A DNA stretch of 64,000 nt from the NCBI RefSeq assembly GCF_029227915.1, contig NC_079888.1:18392001-18456000 (forward strand), given 5' to 3'. The DNA comes from Hydractinia symbiolongicarpus (Eukaryota; Cnidaria; Hydrozoa; Anthoathecata; Hydractiniidae). The notes under the pieces were generated by a model. The model made no database searches. It worked only from the letters and a program-made list of their open reading frames with translations, and was not told the origin of the DNA. Below, in pieces: positions 47,502 through 58,689 of this stretch; the first letter of the stretch is position 1, and each line of letters opens with the position of its first letter. The position numbers and the translations under genes are program-made.

Positions 47502-49988
47502 ATGGATTTTAAAAAACACGAGTTGGAGATACCAGATTTTGATGATTATTTCAAAAACAACATGGTTGGTAAGTAACCTTAAACTTTTAAGCTAGCTAGC
47601 AAGAGAAATTTACGTTTTAATGGAAAAAAGTGATTGTTAGGAAAACGAAAACTATAAAAAATGTATATATATAGGTTTTTTAAATTTATGTAGATATGGA
47701 TGCCATTACTCTCACAGAAGATGATATTGACAACCCATATGTAAAATTAAATGTTACAATGCTTTCAAAATATCCTATGGAACATTTAAAACAGTGGTTA
47801 GTATTTAGAGGAGACACTCTACGTGGTATTCACACACTAAAAGATGCCCAAGTTAGGTAAGTGATATTAAATTGTAGAGAGAAGCTGAACAGAATTATGG
47901 CTTTATTATATTGCAAACACAAATCTAGAAACATAAGAAAAGTGGAATGTTGGTAATTACAATTTCACAACAGAAGTCAGAGCAACCTCAATAAACTTGG
48001 ATTTTATAATATTTTCATAGAAAATTATTTTACATGCTTTTTTACCATCATATGTGTATGTAGCTATTTATATATAATATATATTCTAAAAAAATATTTT
48101 CCTAAATTCAAGATTTTGTATGCATAAAAAGCAACACATTTGTATTCAATGTATTTTTCTTCACTTTAGAGTATGGAACTACTTTGAGAATAAAAACAAT
48201 CAGAAGATTGTTGATCCAACACCTGATAAGCTTTGGATTAGGAAAAAAGCAATGGAGCTAGGAAAAATTTTAAAACCGCTTTGGAAAGAAGGCTCACTAC
48301 CTGAAGCACCCTCAGCAATACAAAATGATATGAAAAATCCATTGGACCTCACTGGCTGGTCAAAGTCTTTGCAAGGTGTACCTGTCTTTACCGTTACGCA
48401 AATGACAGACTATCACACAAAAGTAAACAATACATTTGTTGAAAAGGCTAAAACAATTAAAAAACATTTTGCAAGAGGTGAACAATTTGTAGAAGAAAAA
48501 TACATTGATACCAGCACAATATATGTCAAACAAGACAATAATATATTTTGTATAAAAGGTATAGCTGCTGCAAGTTTAAAAAAAATGAATAGATGGGTGT
48601 TTATTGTACTTAACAAAATTAATGGTGAAGTTGTATTTGCACATTGTCAATGTCCAGCCGGAAAAACCGGCACATGTTCGCATTGCTATGCCGTTATGAA
48701 ACTGTTAGCTAAATGGGTAGTTGATGAATTGCGTATGATTCCAGAGCCTAAAGCATGCACATCAATGCCATGTGTTTGGAATGTACCGCAGGCAAGAGAA
48801 CATATGCAAAAGCCACCTGTCTCAGAACTAACCATTAAATCACCAGATTCAAAAAGGAATGCCACAAATACTGAAGGAGCTTCTAAAAAAGGAATTACAT
48901 CTTCATTGTACGAGCCAAGATCTGAACATAACAGAGACACACGTAGTGACAGTTTGAGAATTTTGCTTGACAACGTCACTAATTTTCATGGCAAAGCACA
49001 TGCACCAAAAATTATGAACACAAATCCTCAGCTATACACGCAAACACAATTTGGGCCGGTGCCATTTGGATCTATTCTGAGCTACCAATGTGCCTTAATG
49101 CCACCAGATTTTAAAGTTTACTGTAACATTAAGGAGGATGGAAACAAGGGCGACCGGGTTTTGTTTTCAGATTTTACTGACCACTTTTTTAAACAAAATG
49201 ACAATGTTATCGATAATTATGCCAATGAAATTCATTTAGTTGAGCAAAAAAAGCTAATGTTACTACAAAATTTAAAAGAGCAGGCAGCTGATGCAATCAG
49301 CATCGAAAAAAATACACGAGACCAAGCTAACAATCCAAATTGGTTCAAGTATAGAGAAAACAGATTTACTGCCTCACTGTGCAACAAACTTGGAAACAGT
49401 GGACCCAAAACAGAAAGAGGCTTAAAAACTTTAGCACGAAATATAGTGCATGGTTGTGTACCACAACAGTTTTTAAAAGTTAAATTTGAGTATGGACGAT
49501 ATCATGAACCCATAGCCATTGCACATTATGAAAGATACATGAAGATTGCAGGTTTCCAAGTTGTTGTGGAAAATAATGGTTTAACAATAGATCAAAATAA
49601 TTATGTGCTTGGAGCTACACCAGATGGAAGAGTTAACTGCAATGGCTTTTATGGCATCCTTGAGGTAAAATGCAGTCACTTGTACAGAGACATAGATCCA
49701 AAGTTAGTGTGTTCTGTGGCGAAAAACCCTTGCATTCTCTATGACAGCAATACAGAAAATATCAAAATAAATAAAGATCACACATATTACAATCAGATAC
49801 AAATGCAATTGGCTATCACATGTCAAACATGGTGTGATTTTATTTTTTATACCTCAAAAGGTCTTGTAATCGACAGAGTGCCATTTGACATGAAATACTG
49901 GCAAGAACTACAAAAAAACATTTTACGGTTTTACTTTACATATATGCTACCACAAATCATAGAGAAAGATCAGGACAAATTGATGTAA
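47502..49988 (+). CDS. SWIM zinc finger / YqaJ-like exonuclease, intact copy 3
   Basis: Predicted exons are 47502-47568, 47694-47856 and 48170-49988, giving 682 residues. Residues about 45-82 look like a SAP-type DNA-binding motif (LSKYPMEHLKQWLVFRG). A SWIM zinc finger follows (C236-x-C238, C246-x-H248: CQC...CSH). The C-terminal part from about residue 467 is a YqaJ / lambda-exonuclease-like PD-(D/E)XK nuclease: RENRFTAS, FEYGRYHEPIA (E523), GATPDG (D562), LEVKC (E575, K577) and YNQIQMQL. All catalytic positions are present, so the protein should degrade or process DNA ends. Within the transposon it is convergent with the transposase gene, 92 bp apart. The start at 47502 is the first ATG of an exon whose splice joins keep frame; a frame beginning at 48120 is intronic. 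This is the only copy without a stop. Confidence 0.85.
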
Positions 49989-50080
49989 AATAAGACCTGT
50001 ATATATTTGTAATGTATATATATCACTCTTTTTGTAAATATTTTTGATTTAAAACATTGCTTCAGTCTAAAGTTGTTTGT

Positions 50081-51604
50081 TTACTTTAAAATAGGGTCTT
50101 GAAAATTTGTGAGAATACCACATACCGAAATAATTTGATTCAGGGAGTTCAACATGTTTACTGGAATAACTCGATCGAATATTCGAAAACATTTGAGTCG
50201 TTGAATCATTCTTTCCACATGAATTCTTTCTGATGCTATTTGTTGACTTTTGACTACTTCAGACTCTGAAAATTGCTCGCGTCCTTTTAAAAATGATGGC
50301 ATAATTAATTCCACACCAAGAGGTTTTACATAGTCCTCTATCAAAAAACCTCGATCAGCCATAATAGCATCTCCTGCCTGCCAAAGTTCTGGAAATAATA
50401 AACCACTTTTGACAACAATATCTTTATCTGAGATGCTACCGGGGTAGGCACTCGATATAAATGTGAAACCTCCACCAGGAGCAATGCCAACAAGTACTTT
50501 AACGGTGGTGTGACTTTTGTATTCTGAGTACATCATTTTGTGTAAATATAAAGATGAAGGCACTGCAATTTTAAACTCTACACAATCTATAATGCATCGT
50601 ACGTTTGCAAATCTTTCTTTCATACTAGCTGGCATATTTTCTTGAACTTGACTGCGGGAAGGCCAAATGCATATTGTTCCGAGCTTAACATACATATAAT
50701 TTACCCACGTTTGAAAAGTATTTGTTACAGTACCTTCAGACACTTCAAACAAATATGATAAATGGCAAACATCAAAGTTTCTTCGCATTCTAACAAGGGT
50801 CAATAAAAAACTTTCAAGAGGGGACAGCGTACGTGGTCTACCTCTATCACTAAAACCTTTGACATCTTGATTATTGTAAAGAATAACATTTTCTCCATTT
50901 TGTCCTGGGTTTAAAAAAATTAATAATTCTTTAAACACTTCGATGTTTGGTATGCCAGTGTAATATTTACATGATGCATCAGATGACAAAACATTTTCGA
51001 CAAATTTTATTTTAACTGTAGAAATTTTTTCCATGAGTTTGTGTTTCAACATTTCTATCTCTTTACACAAACTCTTTTTTTCTTCTGTAAGCTTTTCAAC
51101 TTCTTTTGACAAAAAAATTGCGTCTGGTTCCTCCCTCATAATAAAGTCTGGCTCAGCTACAAATTCAGTGGAATCATCCCCTATATCAGTCTCATCAGGA
51201 ATTAGAGTGGATGTTTCTCTAAATTTTTTTCGAGGAGATGGTCTCTTAACAGGAGCTTTTCTTTTGCTAAAATCCTCCACATTTTCAAATAGTGTAGGTT
51301 TGGCTCCATCTCTCAATCTGCGGCGTGTCCCTCCAGGGGCTTTTATTATATCACTTTTTGCAAAGTGTTTTTCGCACAGCACAGTATGGCTGGTTACTCT
51401 AAAGTTGTCTTGTCCATCAATACGTTTAATTCGGCTGCACCACACTTTCCTTGTTCCTGAATCTTTCGGAAATTTAAAAAAACTTATGGTTGAAGATATT
51501 AATTCATTTTCAAATTCAACCAGGCTACGATTATTGCATCCCCAGGCAGCACATTGCTTTCCTTGAGATCTTTTATGTTTTTTCTTCGTATTCCCCTCCG
51601 ACAT
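50081..51604 (-). CDS. THAP-domain DDE transposase, copy 3
   Basis: The 507-residue protein starts at the ATG at 51604. It differs from copies 1 and 2 by Lys for Asn in the linker after the THAP domain (KRPSPRKK). The THAP ligands and catalytic D340, D417 and E464 are unchanged. As in copy 2, the nearby right terminal repeat lacks a left partner. Confidence 0.92.
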   Translation of the reverse strand: MSEGNTKKKHKRSQGKQCAAWGCNNRSLVEFENELISSTISFFKFPKDSGTRKVWCSRIKRIDGQDNFRVTSHTVLCEKHFAKSDIIKAPGGTRRRLRDGAKPTLFENVEDFSKRKAPVKRPSPRKKFRETSTLIPDETDIGDDSTEFVAEPDFIMREEPDAIFLSKEVEKLTEEKKSLCKEIEMLKHKLMEKISTVKIKFVENVLSSDASCKYYTGIPNIEVFKELLIFLNPGQNGENVILYNNQDVKGFSDRGRPRTLSPLESFLLTLVRMRRNFDVCHLSYLFEVSEGTVTNTFQTWVNYMYVKLGTICIWPSRSQVQENMPASMKERFANVRCIIDCVEFKIAVPSSLYLHKMMYSEYKSHTTVKVLVGIAPGGGFTFISSAYPGSISDKDIVVKSGLLFPELWQAGDAIMADRGFLIEDYVKPLGVELIMPSFLKGREQFSESEVVKSQQIASERIHVERMIQRLKCFRIFDRVIPVNMLNSLNQIISVCGILTNFQDPILK

Positions 51605-51691
51605 TTTGTTTACAAAAAAGTTTAGCACCGCTTGTCTCGTTTTCAATACGAGGCATACTATTGCGCAATAATTTATGAAAAGGTCTATTGT

Positions 51692-53124
51692 GCTTCGTGA
51701 TGAAGAAATCAAAGCCGCCGAAAGATATTTCTTTGAAAAGGAGACAAAAGAAGTCTACCATTTCTTAAGCAAATCAAAGTAGGAAAAAATCTCGACAGAA
51801 AAGGATAACATCCTGCTATATACAGGGCCAATTCTACCAAATAAAGATGTGAAAATTGCTGGTACATTTACAGAGGTGATGAAAGATTTGTCTTCAGTTA
51901 TGTTTTGCGTTCCCTTACTTGAAAGATTTTCACCAATAGCGTACAGTGTATCGTTAGACGTGCACAGGAACATTACAACAGTAAAATATTCTGGTGTTGA
52001 GACAACACATCCATATGTCCTCAAGAAGGTACATACCATTGAAGGAAGAATCCTCATCAAACATATGAAACGGTCATGCCTTCGCTGCAGATATCTTGCC
52101 AAACGAACGGTTGAAATAACAATGGGACCGATATCTTCGTGTAACATGACCATTGCTCCAGCCTTTTATTTTACCCATTTAGATTTATCTGGTCCATATC
52201 GGTCTTATACGCCACAACATAAGCCTACAATAACAAAGATATGGTTAATTGTCTTTTGTTGTTGTGCCACATCCGCTGTGAAAATCAAAGTTATGGATGA
52301 TTATTCAACGACATCCTTCATTCAAGCATTCACAAGTGACCACGGGTACCCAAAACGTGTGCTTTGTTATGAAGGCAGACAACTTGTAAAAGGCTCGGGT
52401 ACCCAAAACGTGTGCTTTGTGACGTAGGCAGACAACTTGTAAAAGGCTGCAAAGAGACGCATCTGGATTGGATAAACCTCAAATAAAAATTAATGAAAGC
52501 AGCTTGGGTTGAATTTGATGTGTCTGGTACGAGGGCACAATATGCACGGAAAGGTGGAACGGAAAATTAGAGAGAAAAATTTATCAATTGAAATCACAGA
52601 TTGTCGATACTACAGTGGGAAACTTTAGATTCAAGTATTGCTAATCAGATCAATAATTTACCCTTTGCTGTAGGAGAGATCACAGGAGACTTTGAATGCA
52701 TAGATCTCATTACACCTAACAGAACTACAGGGACGTAACAACAAGCAATGTCCAGATGGAATAATTTTCTGTGATAACTCAACAAAGATCATCAAGGAAA
52801 ATGAAAAAATATTCAACGCGTGGTTTGAAGTATGGCTTATAGTGGATGTACCTAAGTTAATGAAGCAATCTAAATGGTTTCAAAGTGATTCGATCAACGT
52901 AGGTGACATTATATATTCACGAAACACGATTCAGCCCTATAAAATTAGCACACGTATGGTATTATCAAGCATCTGGAATATGGATCGGACGGCTTACCTC
53001 GAAAAGCAAAGATTCAATACAGAAACGATAACGAAAATTTGGTACGTGAGAAACATAGGTCAGTTCGTGGCCTTGTGGTTATTCATTCGATCGAGGAGTG
53101 CGATTTTATTGCTGAACTAGGAAC
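51692..53124 (+). pseudogene. BEL/Pao integrase and C-terminal pol remnant, copy 3
   Basis: Same content as copies 1 and 2, including the 53-bp duplication (52343-52448). One private base change lies near 52610. Confidence 0.85.
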
Positions 53125-54220
53125 CATGGCAAATTAAATCGATATGAAATTTTTTTTGGCGAGGAATGTAAAGGTTAGGTTCAAAAACTACAAAATTTAT
53201 AAAAGTTTAGTAATATTTAATTATTTATATTTATAATTATTTAGTGATATTTTAGTTTGAGTGACACACCATGCCCATCATCAGCATCCAGGCTACTATA
53301 TTTGTTTTTGGTTGCCATGCCAACCTGGTGTGATGTATATAAGTTTTGCCACTCCTTTTTTGTCATTCATCAGTCAGTTCTTGATCAGTCAACATGAAGT
53401 TCTTGAGTTTCAATAAACAATATTTCAATGCACAACAATGATGATGAGCTGGTAAGTATTAGCTCCTCTATATCATATATTTTATTTCAATTTGTACTGG
53501 ATATTTACCGTAATTTTGTATCTATTTAGTTTGAACGTATGTCAAGATATCAATTACAAACACTTCCCTCTCGTGTGACGCCTTAACAATAATCGTTTTT
53601 TATCGATTGTGCATCGGTACATGGTTAAATATTACGACCACTTGCTTGTAAATAACCCGCACAATAACAATATAAACTTATTTTGGGTTTGATCAATTAT
53701 CGCCCAAGTTCTAACTCACCCACAAATAGTAAGAAAGTAACGTTCTGCGCGCCAAGCCGCTTATTGCAATTGAAACACCGTCTTTTATGAAGGGGAGAGT
53801 TGTAATAACGTGTGACAAAATTGCTGTTTTTGGATTGCGGTGGTGTATAGTTAAGAAAACATATTTCGTAGAGAAGAGGGTGCAAAAAAGAGTGCTATGT
53901 AGTTACTTTGCAAGGCTCCATTTATCGTGCAAATCCGGGCCCGGGATAGTATTTCCAAAAATATTAGAAAACAAATAATTACACTATAAATGTTTAAGGA
54001 TGTACTAATTACATAAAAATAACAGGTCGAAATAAATCACCAAAAAAGCAAGCAAGCCTTTAAAGTCGATTTTCCACTAGACGAAATGTTCTTACGAGCA
54101 TCTCATTGTGAATTTTGATGAGCGTGCATTTTTATTGCTTTGGGCTACTAAAACTTATGGCCCTCACTATGTCTGCTAACAGTACCGCGTCTGTTTGTTC
54201 TAGCCTGTATCTCACGCACT

Positions 54221-54402
54221 GCATAAAACAACTTGCAGTTCAAGATAATAACATAGGATAGTACCTATTGACTTGAAATGACAGAACAAAATTGTACAGG
54301 TTTTGTACAAAACAGGCTACTGGCAAACTCGAGAGGTATAGGAAACAAAATTACACACGAACAAGAATCCGAAATCTTTTAGACTACAAGGACTTTTCAT
54401 GT
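54221..54402 (+). repeat. Left arm of a long-range inverted repeat
   Basis: It matches the reverse complement of 61632-61808. The best block is ACACACGAACAAGAATCCGA followed by AATCTTTTAG, with TGTACAAAACAGGCTACTGGC and AGTTCAAGATAATA upstream. In one frame the left arm is open from about 54300 (RYRKQNYTRTRIRNLLDYK), so it may be an old exon upstream of the NB-ARC exon at 54448. Confidence 0.75.
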
Positions 54403-54447
54403 TTAACCAGATTTGATAAGAGAGCTTATATAGCCGTGGCATTTCAG

Positions 54448-54652
54448 GGATGGGTAGCATAGGGAAAACAGAAGGAGCAGTTAAATATTTAAACATGTAT
54501 AATGAAGACTACAAAAATATTATTTGGCTTGAATGCATTGATTTGAAGACATCACTGCTCATGAAACATTTCAGCAACTTGGAGCCAGTCATGAAAGAAG
54601 GAAAATTACAAAGTACAAGCAGAGTGCATCCACTACAAGAGCACCCCTAGAG
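54448..54652 (+). pseudogene. NB-ARC-type P-loop exon fragment
   Basis: After a good acceptor (GGCATTTCAG, ending 54447) the frame reads GMGSIGKTEGAVKYLNMY, a Walker A motif (GxxxxGKT) in the context typical of NB-ARC/AP-ATPase proteins, then NIIWLECIDLKTSLL, like the Walker-A-to-strand-2 segment (IIW..C). It ends at a stop after about 66 codons; no kinase-2 or GLPL motif follows because LINE sequence begins. Cnidarian genomes are rich in NB-ARC (NLR-like) genes, so this is probably a broken member. It could be the end of a real gene whose other exons lie elsewhere. Confidence 0.6.
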
Positions 54653-55092
54653 AGCAGACGTGTTTTTAACTACTGCAGAATATTTTTATATTTATTTTAT
54701 TTTTACTATTTTACTTAATACTTATATTTACAAATATGGAATCTAATCAAGTCAACATAATTTCCTTTGAGATGGTACGTCATATTTTTACAACAATGTT
54801 TCACAAGCAACAGCAGGATATTGTTCAGTGAATTAGCAGTAATCTAAAGATTACAAGAACAAAATAGGACATAAAAGAATAATCTTTTTAGAGAAATTAA
54901 AAAAAATTAAAGAGTTAGAAAAGGACAAAATAGATATAGAAGAAAGCTGACAGTCACACAAAATATAAATGAGAAAAGTTTTAAAAAAATAGAAACTGGC
55001 TTAATAGAACAGACGATGAATCGTAAAGAACAATTCAGTATTTATACGGAAAACTACGAAATTTAGAGGATAGACAAAGAAGAAACAACTTA

Positions 55093-55857
55093 AGTATTAT
55101 TTGGTGTATGCCAACGTTTTAACATTAATGTCTGTTATAACTTCTTCACTAACCTCTTGTTTTCTGCAAAATCTCAATAAGTCATCTAACTCCGAGAGCA
55201 CCTCATTTTTGTCAAAACTCCACATCACTGCGTTTTTTGGTGGTTGTTTATTTAAACCATAACAAATAACCGTGCTTTTGACATTAAAAAGGTCTTTTGA
55301 CAGCCTGTATAACTTATCATTTAGTTTATTCGATTGACGTTTTCTTAAGTCCTTTACGAAAAATCTTGTGTATAAAATTACTGAAGGTAAACATTTATAT
55401 GGAACATGCGTTTTTACTTCATTTCTAAAGGTGGAAACTTTCTCCGTACACAGCTTTAAATCTCTTCTAGCAGTCCCGATTTCTTTTTTAAAAAGTTTCA
55501 TTTGAAATTCATGAACATTTCGGTCATCGAAACATTCATTGTTTGGTACTCGAAACTTCAGAAATGAAGGAATTATTTCTCCTTTGATGCAATTCTCGAG
55601 AAAGTATTCCCATACTGTTCATTTCCAACTTTTGTAGCGATGAACGATATCGGATGTATATTTTCTAACAATCATTTCGTCGTAATTTCCACGTAAATAT
55701 CTTAGTTGGTAAAAACATTGTGCAATTTTTGTCAACATAGTATGCAAGACAACAATTTATTTAGCAGTTTTACTGTTTATATAATTTTACTTATAGCCTG
55801 ATGATGAAGTAATACTTCGAAATATATTGCTAAAATAAACATATTACATTTTTGTCT
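55093..55857 (-). mobile_element. Penelope-like element fragment inserted in the LINE ORF1
   Basis: The insertion splits LINE codons RRNNL / RIDG and is flanked by the direct repeat AACTTA (55087-55092 and 55858-55863). On the minus strand a frame of about 134 codons (55501-55097), extendable upstream, includes FLKFRVPNNECFDDRNVHEF, STVICYGLNKQPP and VSEEVITDINVKTL. These resemble the N-terminal region of aquatic-animal Penelope-like RT proteins. The frame ends at the insertion boundary, so the copy lacks RT core and GIY-YIG endonuclease. A hammerhead-like core lies at the other end on the opposite strand. Confidence 0.65.
55798..55822 (+). ncRNA. Hammerhead-ribozyme-like core motif
   Basis: CTGATGA is followed by a GAAG/CTTC stem with a TAATA loop and then GAAA, the conserved hammerhead core around stem II. 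Penelope-like elements are known to carry hammerhead motifs. Beyond it, AUAU/AUAU could form a short stem III, but I could not build a convincing stem I, so self-cleavage is doubtful in this copy. Confidence 0.45.
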
Positions 55858-58304
55858 AACTTACGTATTGATGGGTTGGAAGAAAGCGAGTCACAGACTT
55901 GGGACAATGCCGAAAAAAAGTGGCAAATTTATTTGAACAAAAATTAGGTTCATCAAATGTGCACGTAGAGAGGACACGACGCACAGCAGAGAAAGGGAAA
56001 AAGCGAACTATTACTTAAACTGTTGGATTATAAGGATAGGTTAATGTATTACTCGAAGAAACTAACAGGCACCAGAATACGTAAATGAAGACTACTCCAC
56101 TGCAACGAATCAAATTAGGGCAGATCTCTTCAAAGAAATGAAAACTCAGAGAATGGTAAATATGCTATCGTTATTTACGATCGTATTATTGTGGGGGACT
56201 TTAAGAAATCGAAAAACATTGCTTAACACTTTTTGATTTACACGATTTATATGTTTATTTAATTATTTTTTTACTACAATGACGAAAACAAATTTTGAAA
56301 TTTTGAATTTAATTCATTTCAAACCAACAAAATAATTGGTTAACGACGAAAATGACTCGGAGTTAAATTTTTATACTGTATATTGTCCAAAAATATTACT
56401 ACAAAATATTATTCTTCTAATTTAGACAATATCTTTGCACATGCTGAAAATGATTTCTTTTCTATACTACATCTCAACATTAGAAGCATGGAAAAGAATT
56501 TTGACAGTTTTAAACAGTTTCTACGCACTCTAAATTTTTTCTTTAAAATAATTTGTGTCACTGAAACTAGGTGTGGTGGTGAAGACATAAAAAACAGTTC
56601 AAAATTTTAATTGAGTAATTAGAAACTCTAACCCGGGTGGTGTGTGCGTGTGTTTATTCATAACTCTCTATTGTATATTGGGTAACTAATCAAAACGCTA
56701 CAGTAATTGATCACATCATAACAAATTCATTTTGCGACAAAAAAACTCTTTTCGGGTATTATCAAAACAGACATCTCTGATCAATTTCCCAAATTTATCA
56801 CGCCTAACACAAACTTTGATGAACAGTCAAACCATGTAATAATAAAAAAGAGGAAATAAATGAAACTACAATAACATTATTTAAGAATTTATTGGCTAAG
56901 GTAAAATGGGACGACGTAGTAAAAGTGAAGGATGTTAATGACGCATATGGCAGCTTTATAAATTTTTTTTTGGAAAGTTATGATGCGGCCTTGGCAAAAG
57001 AAATTAAGTTTATTAAGACCAAAACATTCTTAAATTCCTGGATGACTAAGGTCCTCCAAAAATCTTCCCGATGAAAACAAAAATTATATAAAAAGTATTT
57101 AAAAAAGAAAACTTACAGGAATGAAACACTGTATATAAATTATAAAAACCTTTTGCAATTCATAGAAAGCGTTCAAGAAATTTTAATAAACAAATTAATA
57201 AATAAAAATGATGCAAGAAAAACTTGTAAACGACGAAAATGAAATTATGAAACCATCTTTGATAGCTGAAGAATTTAACAATTTCCTTAATAAATTCGGG
57301 GCAACCTTGGCATCAAAAATAGGTCACAATGCAAAATCCGTCAAATCGTATTGTCATATCATGATAATAAAATAGAGAAAAAGCTAAGTAAGGAGGAACT
57401 AGAGGCGCGTTTCATTCTTTGCTAATCAACAAAAGTCTTGGTTTAGATCAACTCAGCAGTAATGTCCTAAAGGGTTGTTTCAATGAATTCCTACTTACAG
57501 GCACTGTTCATAAAAAGTTAAAAATAGCTGAGTTGTTCCAGTCTTTAAAGCAGGAAATGTATATAGAGTTTTAATTACAGACCAATTTCAATACTCATTA
57601 GCTTCTCGAAGATTTTGCAAAGAATCAGGTACAACAGAATTTATTCCTTCTGGAAAAATAACAATAATTTGTATAACAAGCAATTTGGCTTTTAAGCAGG
57701 TCATTCAACTGATCAAGCAATCATTTAGTTGAGTCAAGAGATATTTTAAGCCTTTGATGAGAATAAACTTACAATTGGTGTCTTTATTCTTCTCAGCGAG
57801 GCATTCGATATAGTCAACCATGTGATTCTATTGATATACCTTGTGTCCCGAGACCAGTTGTGAGTATCATAAAACATCATTATTTATATATTTTTATATT
57901 TTTTAGACCGCTGGGTACATTATATTTCTACTTCGATATACAGCCAGTGGTTGAAGATTTGTTGTACGCCTATACATGCAAAAGTGCATTTCCAACGTCT
58001 TGTTTAATTATCAATCCAGTCATCTAATTGGTAGGGGATATCGTATTTATAGGAAAATGAAGGTTCGAATTCTGTCTGAATAAGTTTTGAGAATATAGAA
58101 TCTATGTAAAACCTGCCTGGCTTGTGATACATACATAATACAGAACACTGTTAGTTAAAAAATGATTTATATAATTTTTTCTTTCATAAGGCTTCTTTAT
58201 ATTCTTACTATAAGTTTATCGCAAATTTTAGAGTGACTCACCTGTTAGTGGTTTTATGCGTGTTGCTACAGATTCACAAATGTTTGATATTTTTGAGTTT
58301 CCAG

Positions 58305-58563
58305 TATATTGATGATGAAGTGAAAAAACTGACTGGGGTGATGTGTGTGGGCGTGACACCACTAAGACAAGATACGAATATCAAACCTCCTTGCAAAGCT
58401 TCTAAAAAGACTCAGGGCAGCAGAATCGTCAATCCTGAAGCAAAAATGAGCAAACTCTGCCTCCCTACGCGAACCCGAAAACAAGACAAAAAGTCTAACC
58501 CCTTGCTATGCTTCTTACAGGATCTCAAGAGAGAGAAGGGAGTGAGCAAACTCCTATATCACG
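58305..58563 (+). CDS. Possible exon of unknown protein
   Basis: An open frame follows a good acceptor (TTTGAGTTTCCAG) and could end at a CACG|GTAAAC donor. The product (YIDDEVKKLTGVMCVGVTPL, then basic, Pro-rich sequence) has no domain I recognise. It might belong to a host gene or to another repeat. No partner exons were found. Confidence 0.25.
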
Positions 58564-58689
58564 GTAAACTAACCAGGCCAAGGATTAGCTGGGGTAAATT
58601 AGTGAAGTTTATTCCCTTCCCCAATTTGTTTTTATGGCATGGAAAAAGTTAAGTCCTGGTAAAAAATAGTATGTAACAGGATGAATTGT

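Larger units (their letters stand above)
47383..54154. repeat. Tandem unit 3 of 3 (6772 bp)
   Basis: Same boundaries; similarity stops after ...ACTAAAAC(TT) at 54154-54156, where unique sequence ATGGCCCTCAC begins. Private changes noticed: CATATG for TATATG near 48800 (His for Tyr), CTCTTAAC for CTGTTAAC near 51245 (Lys for Asn in the transposase), and ATACTAC for ATAGTAC near 52610. Confidence 0.97.
54725..57860 (+). pseudogene. LINE (non-LTR retrotransposon) remnant, ORF1 and ORF2 pieces
   Basis: 54735-55092 plus 55864-56030 give ORF1-type sequence: a coiled coil ending KLRNLEDRQRRNNL, then RIDGLEESESQTWDNAEKK and FEQKLGSSNVHVER.RRT, as in many LINE ORF1 proteins. 56383-56610 is the start of ORF2 with the AP-endonuclease motif ILHLNIRSMEKNFDSFKQF and ICVTETRC. 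56892-57074 is the linker before RT. 57560-57830 holds RT motifs in broken frames (YRPISIL-like, GFQAGHSTDHA-like, FIDLSEAFDIVNH-like). Many stops and frameshifts. A 765-bp element is inserted in ORF1. Confidence 0.75.

Noticed and set aside
33839-54154. Treating the three units as independent transposon insertions
   Set aside because: Units share identical non-transposon flanks on the right, lack a left terminal repeat in units 2 and 3, and are spaced by exactly 6772 bp, which only segmental tandem duplication explains.
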